Below, in pieces: positions 12,309-23,885 of a stretch of 64,000 nt of DNA (its first letter is position 1; every line of letters starts with the position of its first letter). The notes under the pieces were generated by a model, which saw only the letters and a list, made by a program, of their open reading frames with translations, did not search any database and had not been told where the DNA came from. A program made the translations under genes and the position numbers. The DNA lies in NCBI RefSeq assembly GCF_030253575.1, contig NC_080566.1:13424501-13488500 (forward strand). Direction: 5' to 3'. Origin of the DNA: Rhododendron vialii. Lineage: Eukaryota > Streptophyta > Magnoliopsida > Ericales > Ericaceae.

Positions 12309-13205
12309 TGATTTGTTCTAAAAGGTACCAAGAATTGTTAACTGAGAAAACTTAAGGCCTACTTAGAATACTCTTTCTTCTTTTTTTCAGACAAAATTTT
12401 ATTAAAAAACTTAAAAACGGAGACAGTGAAAGAGAAATTCAACAAAAAGTTGGACAATACATCAAACGAGCCGAAGCCCAGCCCCTAAGGTCTAACAAGG
12501 GAGCCCAAAAATAATACAATCAAGCCCACCCGATACCCAAATATACAACAAAGCCCAAAAAAACAAACAGGTCCAAGGAGACCTGCCTGACAGACCCAAC
12601 CCCACAGAACCTTAAACCGCTTCCAAGCCACCGCCGTACAAAATACCGTCGGCATCACCTCCCGGACCAGCACCACCACCCAACTGCCTCACTATTAAGT
12701 AGATCTGGTCACACCCAGATGTATATGACCGGCGGCAGGAAGGAACCTAACAGACCCACTAAGGTAAAACACACGACCTACGATGACAGAGAGAAAACAG
12801 AGATAGGGCAGTGGGAAATCAAGAACTACCGCCAAAACTGCCAAACACCACCTCTCCACAAACCCCCAGGATTACGATCGAGACGAGAAGTTGGAAACTT
12901 CACCGCCAAGCCTACTTAGAATACTTTTAGAGAATTGAGGACTTCTCTTGTCTAGAGTCCTTAATTTTCACTTTAATTAACTAATAGTCTTCTTCAATGG
13001 TAGTTATTATAGATTTTTCTAATTTAAGAACCTCTCGTCAAATTTTCCATTCTTTTTCAAGTATCTCTAAAATGTAGCCACAATCGAATGGTAACCGAAA
13101 ATTCTAGATCGACCTTATAACAAGACATAATAATATCTTTTGCCAAAAAAGAAATAATATATATCTTGATAGTCAAAGAATGAATGTTCGGGGAAAGATC
13201 CTAAT
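12309..13205. repeat. Direct-repeat segment, copy 1 (interrupted)
   Basis: From 'ttgatttgttct' to 'ggaaagatcctaat' this segment matches 15838-16204 closely. The exception is the 537-bp retroposon at 12373-12909 (plus one target repeat), which is absent from the second copy. It is non-coding. Confidence 0.75.
12373..12909 (-). mobile_element. Retroposon insertion (LINE/SINE type) with 16-bp TSD
   Basis: The 16-bp sequence GCCTACTTAGAATACT flanks the insert at 12357-12372 and 12910-12925. The related segment at 15838-16204 has this site once, giving an empty-site comparison. On the minus strand the insert ends in 'taataaaattttgtctg' and an impure A-rich tail, as expected of target-primed reverse transcription. 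No reverse-transcriptase frame is present, so it is a 5'-truncated LINE or a non-autonomous element. Confidence 0.8.
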
Positions 13206-13245
13206 ATCTTCTTCGACCTTATAACAAGACATAATAATATCTTCT

Positions 13246-13640
13246 TTGTCATCGTCGTTTGTGCGTTCTCTCTCTCTCTCTCTCTCTCCATCTAGAACAA
13301 ATGAATGGGAAAGGGATTTTTTTTTACTTGACCCGTGTGTGACTTGGTTACCCGATTCCCATGACCCGTGTCTATTTTTACCCGACTTAGACCCGCAAGC
13401 TCCCCTTTCATTTCCCAGCCGTTGGATTAGATCCAACGGCTTAGAGCAAAAAATCAGGACCATAACAAAATCCGGACGCCCTGACTTGATCAACCCTGCA
13501 TGTATGTATGTGTGTGTGTGTGTGTGTGTACAGTCGTAGATCCGCGACAAGTCCAAGTTGTATACCAGCGAATTCCTTTCTTTTTTCTCAGCCCTTAGAT
13601 GAGATCCAATGGCCCAGATTAAAAGTCCTTACATAAGCAA
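13246..13640. other. Spacer with (TC)n and (TG)n tracts, no gene
   Basis: Contains (tc)n at about 13267-13289 and (tg)n at about 13509-13528. Short frames over these tracts look like repeat translation. No family was recognised. Confidence 0.5.
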
Positions 13641-13696
13641 TATAAGGGATCCCTATAAGAAGCCAATTGTGTGTATGTGTATATATACACAACCAT

Positions 13697-14040
13697 TTTC
13701 AAATGAGGAGATCCTTATTTTAGTTAAAATAAGGACCTCCCCATTTCTCCCATTTTCCGTTCGAATTTCGATGATCCGAGCCGCTTAATGTGTTCAAAAT
13801 GTAATTTTTAAGAGTACCCACAAGAAATCGGCAAAAAAAAAAAGAAGATCGGGAAGGGCTTCAACCAAGCAGTTTTTGTTTGAACCGTTTGATAAAAAAC
13901 AAATAAAACTGCTTGGATGAAACCCTTTCCGGTCATTTTTTTTTGCTGATTTCTCGCGAGTACCCTTAAAATCACTTTCTGAACACATTGAGCGGCTCAA
14001 ATCATCGAAATTCTATCAAGAAAGAGACGTTTGCTTTTTT
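13697..14040. mobile_element. Palindromic MITE, copy A of a four-member cluster
   Basis: Left-arm words (cgatgatccgagccgctta, taagagtacccacaagaaat) are mirrored on the right (gcgagtacccttaaaatcac, ttgagcggctcaaatcatcg). The centre reads accaagcagtttttgtt and its mirror. No protein is encoded. Confidence 0.7.
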
Positions 14041-14104
14041 TAAAAGTTAAGATGGTTTTTAAGGGAAGTGGACTCTGTGTGTGTATGTGTGTGTGTGTAT
14101 TATA

Positions 14105-14465
14105 CGGGGCAGTTCAAGGGACACCCAAAAAAATACCTTAAAAAAATTTAAAATCTCAATTTCATAATTCCCGATCAAATTTTTATGATCTGAACCGTTC
14201 AATATATATAGAATGTGATTTTAAGGGTGCCCGCGAGAAATTAGCAAAAAATATGACCGGAAAGTGCTTATTTTGAGCAATTTTTAATTGAATCGTTCAT
14301 CAAATCTAAGCTAAAAACTGGTCAGATCAAGCCTTTCCGGTCATTTATTTTGCTAATTTCTCACGAATACCCTTAAAATCACGTTCTGATCACATTGAGC
14401 GGTTCGAATCATCAAAATTTGATCGGAAACTATGAGGTGTATTTTAGGTGTCTAATTAGTTGTTT
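14105..14465. mobile_element. Palindromic MITE, copy B
   Basis: Same family as copy A. Left arm: gatcaaatttttatgatctg, aagggtgcccgcgagaaatt. Right arm mirror: tctcacgaatacccttaaaa, tcatcaaaatttgatcgg. The outer ends cacccaaaaaaatac / tattttaggtgtc extend the inversion. Confidence 0.72.
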
Positions 14466-14544
14466 CCGAAACTTTTATATATATATAGACACACACACAC
14501 ACTTGTATCATTTGATGATGCCATGTGAATCGCTAGAAACATGT

Positions 14545-14845
14545 GAAGTGTATGGCTAACTCAATAACGTAAGTTTCGTAAGGGAACTAGAGCAGGCTAC
14601 CACGAGAAAAAAGATCTTCTTTCTAAAGAAATTCGATTCGGAACTATTATATGTCCAAGGTCCAATATTGAAATAATTTCAGAGGTTTTTCCTGATTTTG
14701 TCCGTGTCAACTAAGAATTCGAAATATCTTGACTTTTTTAGAACAGGTTTGAGTCAAATAGCAATGATTCGAAGCACTTCTTTTTACACTATTTCAAAAA
14801 CCCAAGGACTCAATCGTATGGATATATCAGGATCCTATAAGGGAT
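14545..14845 (+). other. Probable plastid-derived segment (NUPT)
   Basis: Phrases such as 'gagcaggctaccacg', 'agatcttctttctaaag', 'gtccaatattgaaataattt' and 'gactcaatcgtatggatat' recall chloroplast DNA, possibly an intron or spacer of the inverted-repeat region. I cannot place the plastid locus with certainty. The segment sits between two MITE copies and has drifted, with several apparent mismatches. No plastid gene is intact. Confidence 0.5.
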
Positions 14846-15165
14846 ATGTTATTTTAATAAAATGCGGACCTCACAATCCCGATCAAATTTTGATGATCCG
14901 AACCGTTAAATGTGATTATAACATGACTTTAAGAGTCCACGGGAGAAATCAGCAAAAAATATAACCGGAAAATGCTTGATCTGAGTGGTTTTCATTGAAT
15001 GGTTCAATTAAAAATTGCTCAAAACAAGCACTTTTCGATCATATATTTTTTGTTAATTTCTCGTGGGAACTCTTAAAATCACATTTTACACACATTGAAC
15101 GGTTTAGATCATCAAAATTTCATCAGGAAATGGGAGGTCCGCATTTTAACAAAATATGTGATCCC
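14845..15165. mobile_element. Palindromic MITE, copy C
   Basis: Outer ends taaaatgcggacctc / gaggtccgcatttta are perfect mirrors. Inner arms carry gatcaaattttgatgatccg and its mirror, and 'agcaaaaaatataacc' against 'tttttgttaatttctc'. Same family as A, B and D. Confidence 0.75.
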
Positions 15166-15254
15166 TCACTTGATCCGTGGTATGTGTGCGTGCGCGCGCG
15201 CGCACACACACACACAAAGCTTCTACTAAGGGTGCCCTTAACTTGTTAAGTTAA

Positions 15255-15480
15255 TGACTTTCTTTTCCTGATCAAATTTTGATGATCAGAACCGTTCAAT
15301 GTGTGTAGTACGTAATTTTAAGGGTACACGTACGTGAGAAATCAGCAAAAAATATGATCGGAAATGGCTTAATTTCAAGCAGTTTTTTCATAAAAATGCA
15401 TGGAATCATCAAAATTTGATCGGGAACAATCTCAAACTCATGAGGTCCGCATTTTACAAGAATAAGGTCGCCCTTAGTAA
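15255..15480. mobile_element. Palindromic MITE, copy D (internally deleted)
   Basis: The left arm (gatcaaattttgatgatcag, agaaatcagcaaaaaatatg) is complete. The right arm keeps only the outer part (atcatcaaaatttgatcggg, gaggtccgcattttac). The inner right arm is missing. Confidence 0.65.
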
Positions 15481-15837
15481 AAGGGGACTAATATATAAAT
15501 AAAAAATAGTTTTATAATTAATATCCAACAAACTTGTACAAAAATACGTAAATGTTCAAAAATAAACAAAAGAAAAGTACAAAAAAACATACACTATTGA
15601 AGTGGTACCATTGTTCTACATTGTTTTAGAGGGTAGAAATCATTTATTATTGAATTTGGGTCGATATTTTCAACTAGTTCTCTTTTAATGTAGATAATCC
15701 ATATAGGATGAGTTAGGCTACAAAAAGAAAACAAAGTGGGCTAAAATTTATTGGGCTAAAATTTTTACAAACAATTTTTTTACTTCTTTTAACCTCACTT
15801 GGGCCATAGCTCAACCTTCACTACATGTACTTCCGCC

Positions 15838-16204
15838 CTTGATTTGTTCTTAAAGGTACCAAGAATAAACTGAGAAAACTTAAGGTCTACTTAGAATACT
15901 TTGAGAGAATTGAGGAGTTCTCTAATCTAGAGTCCTTAATTTTCACTTTAATCAACTAATAGTCTTCTTTAATGGTATGCGTTAGTATAGGTTTTTCTAA
16001 TTTAAGGACCTCTCGTCAAATTTTCCTTTCTTTTTTCAGTATCTCTAAATTGTAGCCACAATCAAATGGTAACCGAAAATTCTAGAACGACTTTAACAAG
16101 ACATAATAATAATAATAATAATAATAATAATATGTTTTGCCAAAAAAGAAATAATATATATCTTGATAGTCAAAGAATGAATGTTCTGGGAAAGATCCTA
16201 ATCT
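15838..16204. repeat. Direct-repeat segment, copy 2 (uninterrupted)
   Basis: Second copy of the segment at 12309-13205. It carries the unoccupied form of the retroposon target (tctacttagaatact, about 15887-15900) and an expanded (aat)n tract near 16105-16133. Confidence 0.75.
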
Positions 16205-16483
16205 AATTTTAAATGTGCTTATTCCCACTAAATGGTGGATCATATGTAAGATTGTAATTCCGTCATTGAAAATGAACTTTTAATTAAGTAATGATAAGTT
16301 ATTCATGAATCTTTCCAATTATCTGACATTTATCTGTATGTTGTTGAAAGTTTAAATAGGATAGATATTCTCCCTTTGCCTTTTTCAATTCCTTGTCCTT
16401 CTCATTTTCCTAAGGCCTTGTAGATCATGGGTAGGTGAGAAAGTGACATCCTTTTTTTTTTGTACTACGTTTACATTATTTTA

Positions 16484-16845
16484 ATTCTGCACAATATGCC
16501 AATATGTCATTTTCTGATGCTAAAATAACTATGTCAAAAATATATATATAATTTGTTACCGTATCAAAAGTCAACAGATATCAACGTTATTGCACACGTT
16601 TGAAGTTATTTGGCACAATCTCAAATCAAGATAATTAGACGAAACACGTCACATGTTTCGGTGCAAATCAAAAAACTTAGATAATGTAGAAGAAATGGCA
16701 TGCGATATTCATCTTTCATGTTTCGGTGCAAATCAAAAAACTTAGATAATGTAGAAGAAATGGCATGCGATATTCATCTTTCAAAGATGGTATTGTCATT
16801 TTTTTAGCATCAGAAAATGACAATGGATTGAGTTGAATTTTGCAG
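16484..16845. repeat. Inverted-repeat element with gtcattttctgatgctaaaa arms
   Basis: The sequence 'gtcattttctgatgctaaaa' at about 16507 is mirrored at about 16804-16822 (ttttagcatcagaaaatgac). Looser matches continue out to ttctgca / tgcagaa. It is non-coding and contains the 65-bp tandem duplication. Confidence 0.6.
16652..16781. repeat. Exact 65-bp tandem duplication
   Basis: Positions 16652-16716 and 16717-16781 are identical (start catgtttcggtgcaaatc, end gatattcatcttt). Perfect identity among decayed neighbours points to a recent event or an assembly effect. Confidence 0.9.
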
Positions 16846-17026
16846 AAAAAAAGCTTGCCAAGCTTTGGCACTAGCTTAATGGTAATGTGTGAACTTGTTC
16901 TCCTTTATAACATATTCTATTCTACAGATAAATATTTGTGCACTCTATTATTTTTATTAATGCACCCTAAATATTAGTCTTCTTGTGTGCTTTAAAAAAT
17001 ATATTGTGTGTGATTTAATATTTGAG

Positions 17027-17772
17027 TTTTTTTTATGAAAATATCCCTCAAACTATCACCCATTTTTTTACTTTGTCCTCGAACTACCAAAATCACCTAT
17101 TTCATCCTCAAACTATCCATATCCCTCCTATTTAGTCCAATTCTTAACTCCATCCAAGATTTTGGATGGAAAAGTAACCACATGCCAATCATGTGACTTT
17201 TTTAAGGGCAAAAATGGGATTTCATCCACCTGACGAAAAATCAACTTCATAGAATCATAGTCACCTCTTTAATCACCATCAATTCAATTTTTCAAGAGGG
17301 GATTGGGTGCTTATTTTGTCTCACAAAATGGAGTTTTTTTTCCCGCGCCGGGTCTTACAAATGGAGTTTAAGAAACGAAGGATGAGCAAAAATTGAAGAG
17401 TAATTAACTATTGTTATGAGGAAATGGATGAGTAATTACTGTCAAGAACTTAATTATGATGTAGCTTCTTGTTGATTTCACGATCTGGTAAGAGAGGGAA
17501 AAGGGTGAGAGGCAATTGCTCCTCATACCAGGAGGAAAGTGGTTGGTCGTTCTACCGATTTTGGGAGTAAAGAGATGAAATCTCATTTTTGCCCTTCAAA
17601 AAGTCACGTGATTGGCATGTGGTTACTTTTCCATCCAAAATCTTGGATGGAGTTAAGAACTGGACTAAATAGGTGGGATATGAATAGTTAGAGGATGAAA
17701 TAGGTGATTTTGATAGTTCGAGAACGAAGTAGAAAAATGAGTGATAGTTTGAGTAATGTTTTCATAAAAAAT
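17027..17772. mobile_element. Large foldback element, about 200-bp inverted arms
   Basis: The arms 17027-17235 and 17578-17772 are reverse complements. Examples are caaactatcacccattttt against aaaaatgagtgatagtttg, and ccaagattttggatgg against ccatccaaaatcttgg. The loop of about 340 bp has no recognisable gene. A target duplication was not identified. Confidence 0.75.
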
Positions 17773-18029
17773 TCTTTAAATTTTAAAGTACTACTAAAAT
17801 ATTATAATTTTAATTTGGGAGTGCATTAATTCACAAGAAAGAGTACAAAAATTATTTTCCTATTCTAAAATCATGTGAGAGGATGCAAGCGATTATATAT
17901 TTGGAGAATGTCTACCACCTACGATAAAAGCAGAACTTGTAGCCCCATGGGTTAATGTGGTTGATTGGTAGGTTTGTTTCCTACATAATCGATCGGGGTT
18001 TAATTTTTGGGGCAGGCCGCAAGCAAGTA

Positions 18030-18201
18030 CTTTCTATGTCCTGTTTTGTTTGTCTATTTCAATGATCATACTAGCTCTAAAAAAATATGCAATATGAATT
18101 GATATATAGTTTTCGATTAGTTATATTAGTTCTCGATATAAGTAATTGAAAAATAGCACAAAATGGAATAATGGACAAAAAAATTAGAGTGAAGGGAGTA
18201 A
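18030..18201. repeat. Stowaway-like MITE, degenerate
   Basis: The sequence tactttctatgtcctgttt faces aattagagtgaagggagta. Between them lies a partial palindrome around ttagttatattagttctcga. This fits a decayed Stowaway-type end pair. Confidence 0.4.
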
Positions 18202-18338
18202 TTTTTAGTGATTAGACCAGGGATGAAATTAGCCAAGATGCATTATGTCATCATCTTGTTAAGCTATTCCAAGTGGAACCATAACATAAACTAAGTGTAC
18301 AAGTTTGACTTTTTCATATAAATCATTAATATTACGTA

Positions 18339-18553
18339 CTCCCCCGTCCTTAAATAATTGTCCGGCGCGCAAAACTAAGCATTACAAAAGATGCATGTTT
18401 TTCATTAAAAATTTTAATTTTTTTTCACAATCTAATAGAACTCATTGCTATCTAATGATTTGTGAAAAAAAAATTGATTTTCTTAACAAAACAAATGCAT
18501 CTTTTTGAAGGCCTAGATTTGCGCATCGGATACATATTTAGGGACTAAGGGAG
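18339..18553. mobile_element. Stowaway (Tc1/mariner-type) MITE
   Basis: Termini CTCCCCCGTCCTTAAATA and its imperfect mirror TATTTAGGGACTAAGGGAG are flanked by TA on both sides (18337-18338, 18554-18555). The inner halves are also mirrored (gatgcatgtttttcatt / aaatgcatctttttg). Size is 215 bp. Confidence 0.75.
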
Positions 18554-18559
18554 TATTTG

Positions 18560-20040
18560 TTTTTGATGAGGTGGGCATTTAGTACAGCGAATTTAAGTCT
18601 CATTCCGTTAAGGAAAATAATTACTTATTTTTTAAATTAAAGGTGATGTATTGTGAGAGAATGACCTATTTCGTAATTAAAGCGGAAAATAGGTACTTAA
18701 AAAATATTGGAATCCGTAATGATGGTAATAAATCTCATTAGGCATGATTACAACCAATAGTGATGATTAAGGAGATTTTTAGTTTTTGAGAACTAATGAT
18801 TAAGGGATTGAAAGAACTGAAACATGCAAATAAGTAAGATGATCGCATACTACCAATGCTGATAGAATAAATGGACAGTGGTAATTAACAAACAAGTTGC
18901 AATTAAAGGAAATTAAATGTGAGATTATTTGCAGGGATGGTTTTAGGAATTTGTGGTAGGGTGTTAAGAAATTTTCTTAACTCTACTAGCTGATTTATTA
19001 ACCAATAAGATATATGTACAAAATCTCATAAATTAGTATAAATATTGCAGTAAAAAAACATAAACTCTATTCTACAAAAATTAACTAAGAGGTGAAATGA
19101 GAACTGAAAAATATATACTATATTTATTTTACAAAAATTTTATTTTTGTTGAAAGTTGTCGTATTGCGTACTAGGCAGTGTTTCGAGAATGGAGGGGGTA
19201 AAATTTACAATTGTCCTAAACGATTTCTCATATTTTGTGTCCATGTTTAACCAGCATATTAACCTACTAAAACCCTTTTAAAAGAAAATTTAGCGAGATG
19301 TTGGGGCTGGCTTTCTCAAAAATATGTTATTTAATTTTTAGGATGACATGATGAGATTTTTTATCGTAATCTTTAAGTTCGAAGAAATATTATTCAAGTT
19401 AACATGGTTTTGGAATGTAGTTGAATTTTTTAAAGCTTTTGTCTGTAATTCTATAAGCTAACTAAACGAAAAAAAAGTAGTTATTTTCATGAATGTGAAA
19501 TTAACACATTTAGACCATCGACAATAAAGATGGAGAAAGAACGCAGAGCATAATTCTTACCCATATAGATTCTTCTTTTGCCCTTTCATTTTTCAAATGT
19601 TTTCATTATGATTATGAATTTTATTTGAGGTAATGTGTTAGGTGTTCAAATGAGAATTACTTGAATTGATGGGCAGTAATATGGTTGTGGTTGAGTGTTT
19701 AATTGATTTTGGGTTGGATATTCAATTCTTTTTGGGTTCAGTGTTCAAGACTATTAGAATTGAGTGTTCATTGACATTTGGATTGGGTGTTTAAAGTAAG
19801 GTTAACCCAAAAATTTTACATGTATTCTAAGTAAATTTTTTTTTTTTTTTGGTGTTCAGTTGACCATGGAATCACAAGACTAGAGCCGCCTCTGATTATT
19901 TGGCACAAGAAGATTTAAAAATTTGATGGAGTCAGCAAACAATTAGAGTTGAAAATAGGGATAACGAACACATCGGGCTTGTTGTTTTCGGTACTCAAAA
20001 CCCTTGTGCATGGTCCCCAATAAATATTCTTTATCTATCT
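18560..20040. other. Gene-free A/T-rich stretch
   Basis: No reading frame with a recognisable domain and no clear element ends. Tracts such as t14 near 19840 and repeated phrases (gagtgttcaattg-like, about 19630-19800) suggest old repeat decay. Confidence 0.45.
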
Positions 20041-20044
20041 TTGA

Positions 20045-20105
20045 AGGAGGGCAAGAAGATAATTCCACATACCAACTCACCTAGGCAATTGCTGACTAGG
20101 GAGAG
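20045..20105 (-). repeat. SINE 3'-end remnant
   Basis: The sequences 'gagggcaagaagataatt' and 'cctaggcaattgctgactag' are the reverse complement of the young SINE-like insertion at 52881-52956. The flanks give no clear target duplication. Confidence 0.5.
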
Positions 20106-22208
20106 GCATATCCACTCATTAGTCTTAAAAATCTTCTTCAAAACACAAAACGAAGAGGGTCGTCATGACTACATGCTTCGATGATATATTCATGACATCA
20201 TACAATCATGAATTATGTGCATGGGCACACTAAAAGGGAGTGGCAATCGATGGAGGCCAGAAAACTATACGACCTCGTAGAGTCAAGAGGAGAACCGAGG
20301 ACTGCCAAATGTCATTGAAGTTGGCTCCTATAGCAATGGTTTTACAGGCTTGGTACAGTTTATGACGCTAGATTCATAAACTTGTACATGACACAAACTG
20401 GACCGTCTAGATTTTAAGTGAATTTAAGTCATCTAGTTTTTGTCATGAACAATTTATTGGATCCAGTGTCATAAATCCTATCATTTTCGATGGTTCTGGC
20501 CAAAATGCTTTTAGGGTCAAAAGCCAAAAGCTTTGCTCCAAAAAATTGACCAATCCTTGTCAATATTATTGTCCCGCCTCATAGAAAACTAGGCCCTGAT
20601 TTAACTTTCTTTGTCTCCCTCGCTCCATAATTAGAAGTTAATGGATCATTCTTTTGCCCTTTTTTTTTTATGTCATTTCTAAAGCTTTTTCCAACGACCA
20701 AAACATCAAATTGATGGGTCAAGTCCTAAAGTCATTGGTAAATTTCATCTACTTAAAAATTGACAAGAAGACATTCGTTCTTAGAATGCGTAGGTCTACG
20801 CAGAGCGTGGAACACATGGAATCAGTCTTGTACCAACTATTGGAGTGAAGAGCAAGCTAGACATAGCTTGACCCCAATCCTAAGGCCGAGGGGCAACCAC
20901 TTCAATGACCCAGTATCCATTTAAGTTTAAAAATTACACATAATTCTGTAGAGAATCAACTTTATGGGACGGAGGGAGTAAAAGAAGATATGTGTAATTA
21001 ACCACACTTTCAAATAACTCTCTCTTCATTTCCATGAGAATGAAGATATGCCTCCCATTACTAGTACCGATTCGTTACGACGGTAGCACCCCTAGACCAT
21101 GTCATCAGAAATGCTATATGATGTATGTGAAGTATATGTCACACTTATAGATGTAAATTCATTAATTTGGTGATATGACATACAGTAGAATACTAGAGAA
21201 ATCTTGATTTGATTCATTGCTTTTCTTCGACTCTTTCTTTATCCACGAGACATGATCCCCAATTAAAAAAATAGGGATGGAAACTATAATTGTAAATTAA
21301 CCATGTTCGAATCTATGGAAGTATTAATTTCACTAGATCATAAATCCACATTTGCAAAAAAATAGCGTTACACAAAAAGCTATAGGTAATATTTGGCGTG
21401 ACAAAGATAAAACATATATATATACTAGGTGCATTGCGACGTGCATTGCACGTCCATCATGCCCGTTGTGGGGATCGATTTTGATTGTTTCTGAAATTAT
21501 AAATGTGGATAAACGTAGCAAAAATTGTATGCATAAGTTTGATCATATGTAGCTGTCTGCAATAATTTTGTTATACATAAGTCGCTGCTATTTATGACTA
21601 ACTACACGACTTTGGCTATAGGTTTATCTATACAATTGCAAAGGGCTAGCATCAAAGTTAGAGTTTTGAAGCTAATGGAAGAAGCTGACTACACACAAAG
21701 CAAAAGCTCGTTTCATGTAACAACATGCCGACTGAAGCAAAAGCTCGTTTCATGTAACAACATGCTGACTGAAACGAATCCCTGCAAAACAAACCATGAA
21801 TTCCTTCATTTCCTTAACTTCCTATTTCGAAACTTTATTTCACAGCTTAAAGCAACAACCAATCAAAAAGATATATACCTTATTTCCAAGATAACCCATC
21901 AATCCTCTGCCGCAAGATATTTTCCTGAAAGAAAGAAGAAGAGAGATCAATTATGAAACTAAGAGAAAAGCAAGTAGCACAACACGAAATAAAAGCTACT
22001 GCTAAGCTAGTAAATACTCAAGCAATTCTGGAGTGTCCAAATCTTTACTTCTCTGCACCACAATTTTCACTTGTAATCGTCTACTAATTCACGTTTAATC
22101 TCCCAACTTAGTCACTTAACAGCATGGTCAATTTACATCCCACATGCATATATTCCAAGGACAACACTGAATTGGCTAAGAAAAAGCATTAAGCAAAAAA
22201 GATAAAAC
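20106..22208. other. Gene-free stretch with small repeats
   Basis: No coding gene recognised. A 36-bp near-exact direct repeat lies at about 21700-21771 (gcaaaagctcgtttcatgta in both units). Near 21418-21465 'atactaggtgcattgcgacg' and 'tgcattgcacgtc' recall termini of plant Helitron-like elements; this is weak. Confidence 0.4.
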
Positions 22209-22442
22209 TTAAAGACAAATTTTCATTGCTACAGATGATAATATTAAGTTGCCATTACCATGTCTGATTACCCAAGCAACACCACTTTGTTTGTTATCCT
22301 TCAACCATGCACCATCTACCACCACATGAACACTGATTGGATCGCCTCCTTGGTGCTCTGAACCACTGGTGTGCTCTAATGTACATTCCGATCTTGGAAT
22401 AACTCTAGAACACTGATCTTCCTTGTTGTGCAGCAAAAACAT
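22209..22442 (-). pseudogene. RNase H-like domain fragment (retroelement-derived)
   Basis: The minus-strand frame contains VVVDGAWLKDNKQSGVAWVI followed by RHGNGNLI. This resembles the first beta-strands of the plant RNase H-like domain (RVT_3), with its Asp-Gly-Ala-Trp start. Only about 45 residues of the domain are present and the remaining catalytic positions are missing. It is most likely the tail of a LINE-type retrotransposon or a fragment of a gene derived from one. Too short to be functional. Confidence 0.55.
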
Positions 22443-22934
22443 AGTAGCATAAGAATTGAACTTTTAACCTAATTAATACCGTAAATGCCATTGTTTCTCC
22501 GAGGAACGGAGTTGGGTTTTTCTCCCATGTGTGTGTCAATCACAGGGGATCCCTCCCCATGTCACACAATTTCCTTTTTCTTTCTTCTACTTAGAAGCAG
22601 CAGATTCATCCACAGGATCACCCTATGATTCATCCAATCGATCATAGACACACACCACGTACCATTAAAACACACACGCACACTCAAACTCTACAACCCA
22701 CCCACCCACCCAAACCAACTGAAGGGAACTACTTTAAAAGAAAATCCATCGTACTATGCTACACATGCTCACATCTACCTACATATCAGTCACATTGCAA
22801 AATTTGGGAGGATGAGAGTACAAACTTAAACTCGAATCGTCATTCCGATAGGATAAAAAAATGAAAACCATAATATTCTCATAAGTCATAATTTCTCATA
22901 AGTCATGCACAAATGTCATACTATAACATAATAC

Positions 22935-23885
22935 TTTCATTCCCAAGGGTTTGGTAATCTACCTGCACCACCTAGTCTAGCTTTTGATTGTAAAGTTGCT
23001 TGTCCGTAAACTGACGAAGGATCCATTGCCATAGATTTCTGGGATGCACCCATATTAACTTCTTGAATGATGTCTTGCTAATTCCAAGCATGAAACAGGA
23101 TGAGATTGGTGCAGGACATGTTTGTACCAGAACGAATGACTAAGTGCACAGGAGTATGGTCAGAGTAATTACAGTGGTCATTTGAGGTCGTACTTGCATT
23201 TGCTGTAAAGCCAAACATGGTCTCAGAGTTGCCTTGGGCTAACTAACTAAATCAAAAGAAACAGGATAAAAATGACCTCAAACTACATAAAAGGTAGTCA
23301 AATATATTGAGCTCATAAAGAACAATATTGAAGTTGACAAAAATGTTCAAACACCTCACCCTTGATTATTCGTTGCTGACTTAAGTACGGCCATCCCATT
23401 GGCACTCATAAGACCTGAAGAATTCCTTGAATCCATCGGTTGAGGGTGTTCAATTCTTTCTTCGTACATTCTTATAGCAAGTAGAGATGGCTGATGGCTG
23501 CCCTATCATTCCTTCAGTTCATACCATTGATAGGGCCACCATGGGCAGGATGGTCAGGGTCCATTCGCTGCAACTTGACATTACACTGTTGCATGAGATG
23601 CAACTGCTGCTGCATTTATAGTTGTTGCTGGTGCTCTCTTGCTTTCATGTGTTGAGTCTGAATTTTATTTTAAGAATAATTAAGGTAAATAATATCTACA
23701 TAAGTTAGCATACATATAATATAAATGAGCATTGAACCAAAAATATATAAAAGAGTCACCTCTATATGAGCTGCTACTGAATCAGATTCTCAGAATGTTT
23801 GACATTCATTCTTGCAATGAAGATGTCCCAAAAGACAGACCACCATTCAAAGAGAAATCCCCCTGGTGCATCAATCGCTACAACA
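22935..23885 (-). pseudogene. LEUNIG_HOMOLOG-like co-repressor pseudogene
   Basis: Minus-strand blocks follow the LUH protein order. About 23880-23790: [18 protein letters not shown] then IFIAR. About 23650-23520: Gln-rich with LMQQ and DPDHPAHGGPINGM. About 23480-23365: MYEERIEHPQPMDS and ANGMAVLKSATNNQG. About 23220-23150: LQQMQVRPQMTT. About 23075-22935: VNMGASQKSMAMDPSSVYGQ. The real protein is a Groucho/TLE-type transcriptional co-repressor with an N-terminal LUFS domain and C-terminal WD40 repeats. Here an in-frame TAA interrupts the Gln-rich block, and frameshifts follow NGM and follow the FIAR block. No WD40 region or intact start is seen. Intron-like gaps remain, so it is a genomic fragment and not a processed copy. 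Confidence 0.75.

Noticed and set aside
17930..18020. tRNA-like phrase (ggttgattggtaggtttg... gatcggggttta)
   Set aside because: No complete cloverleaf could be formed and the acceptor stem does not pair.
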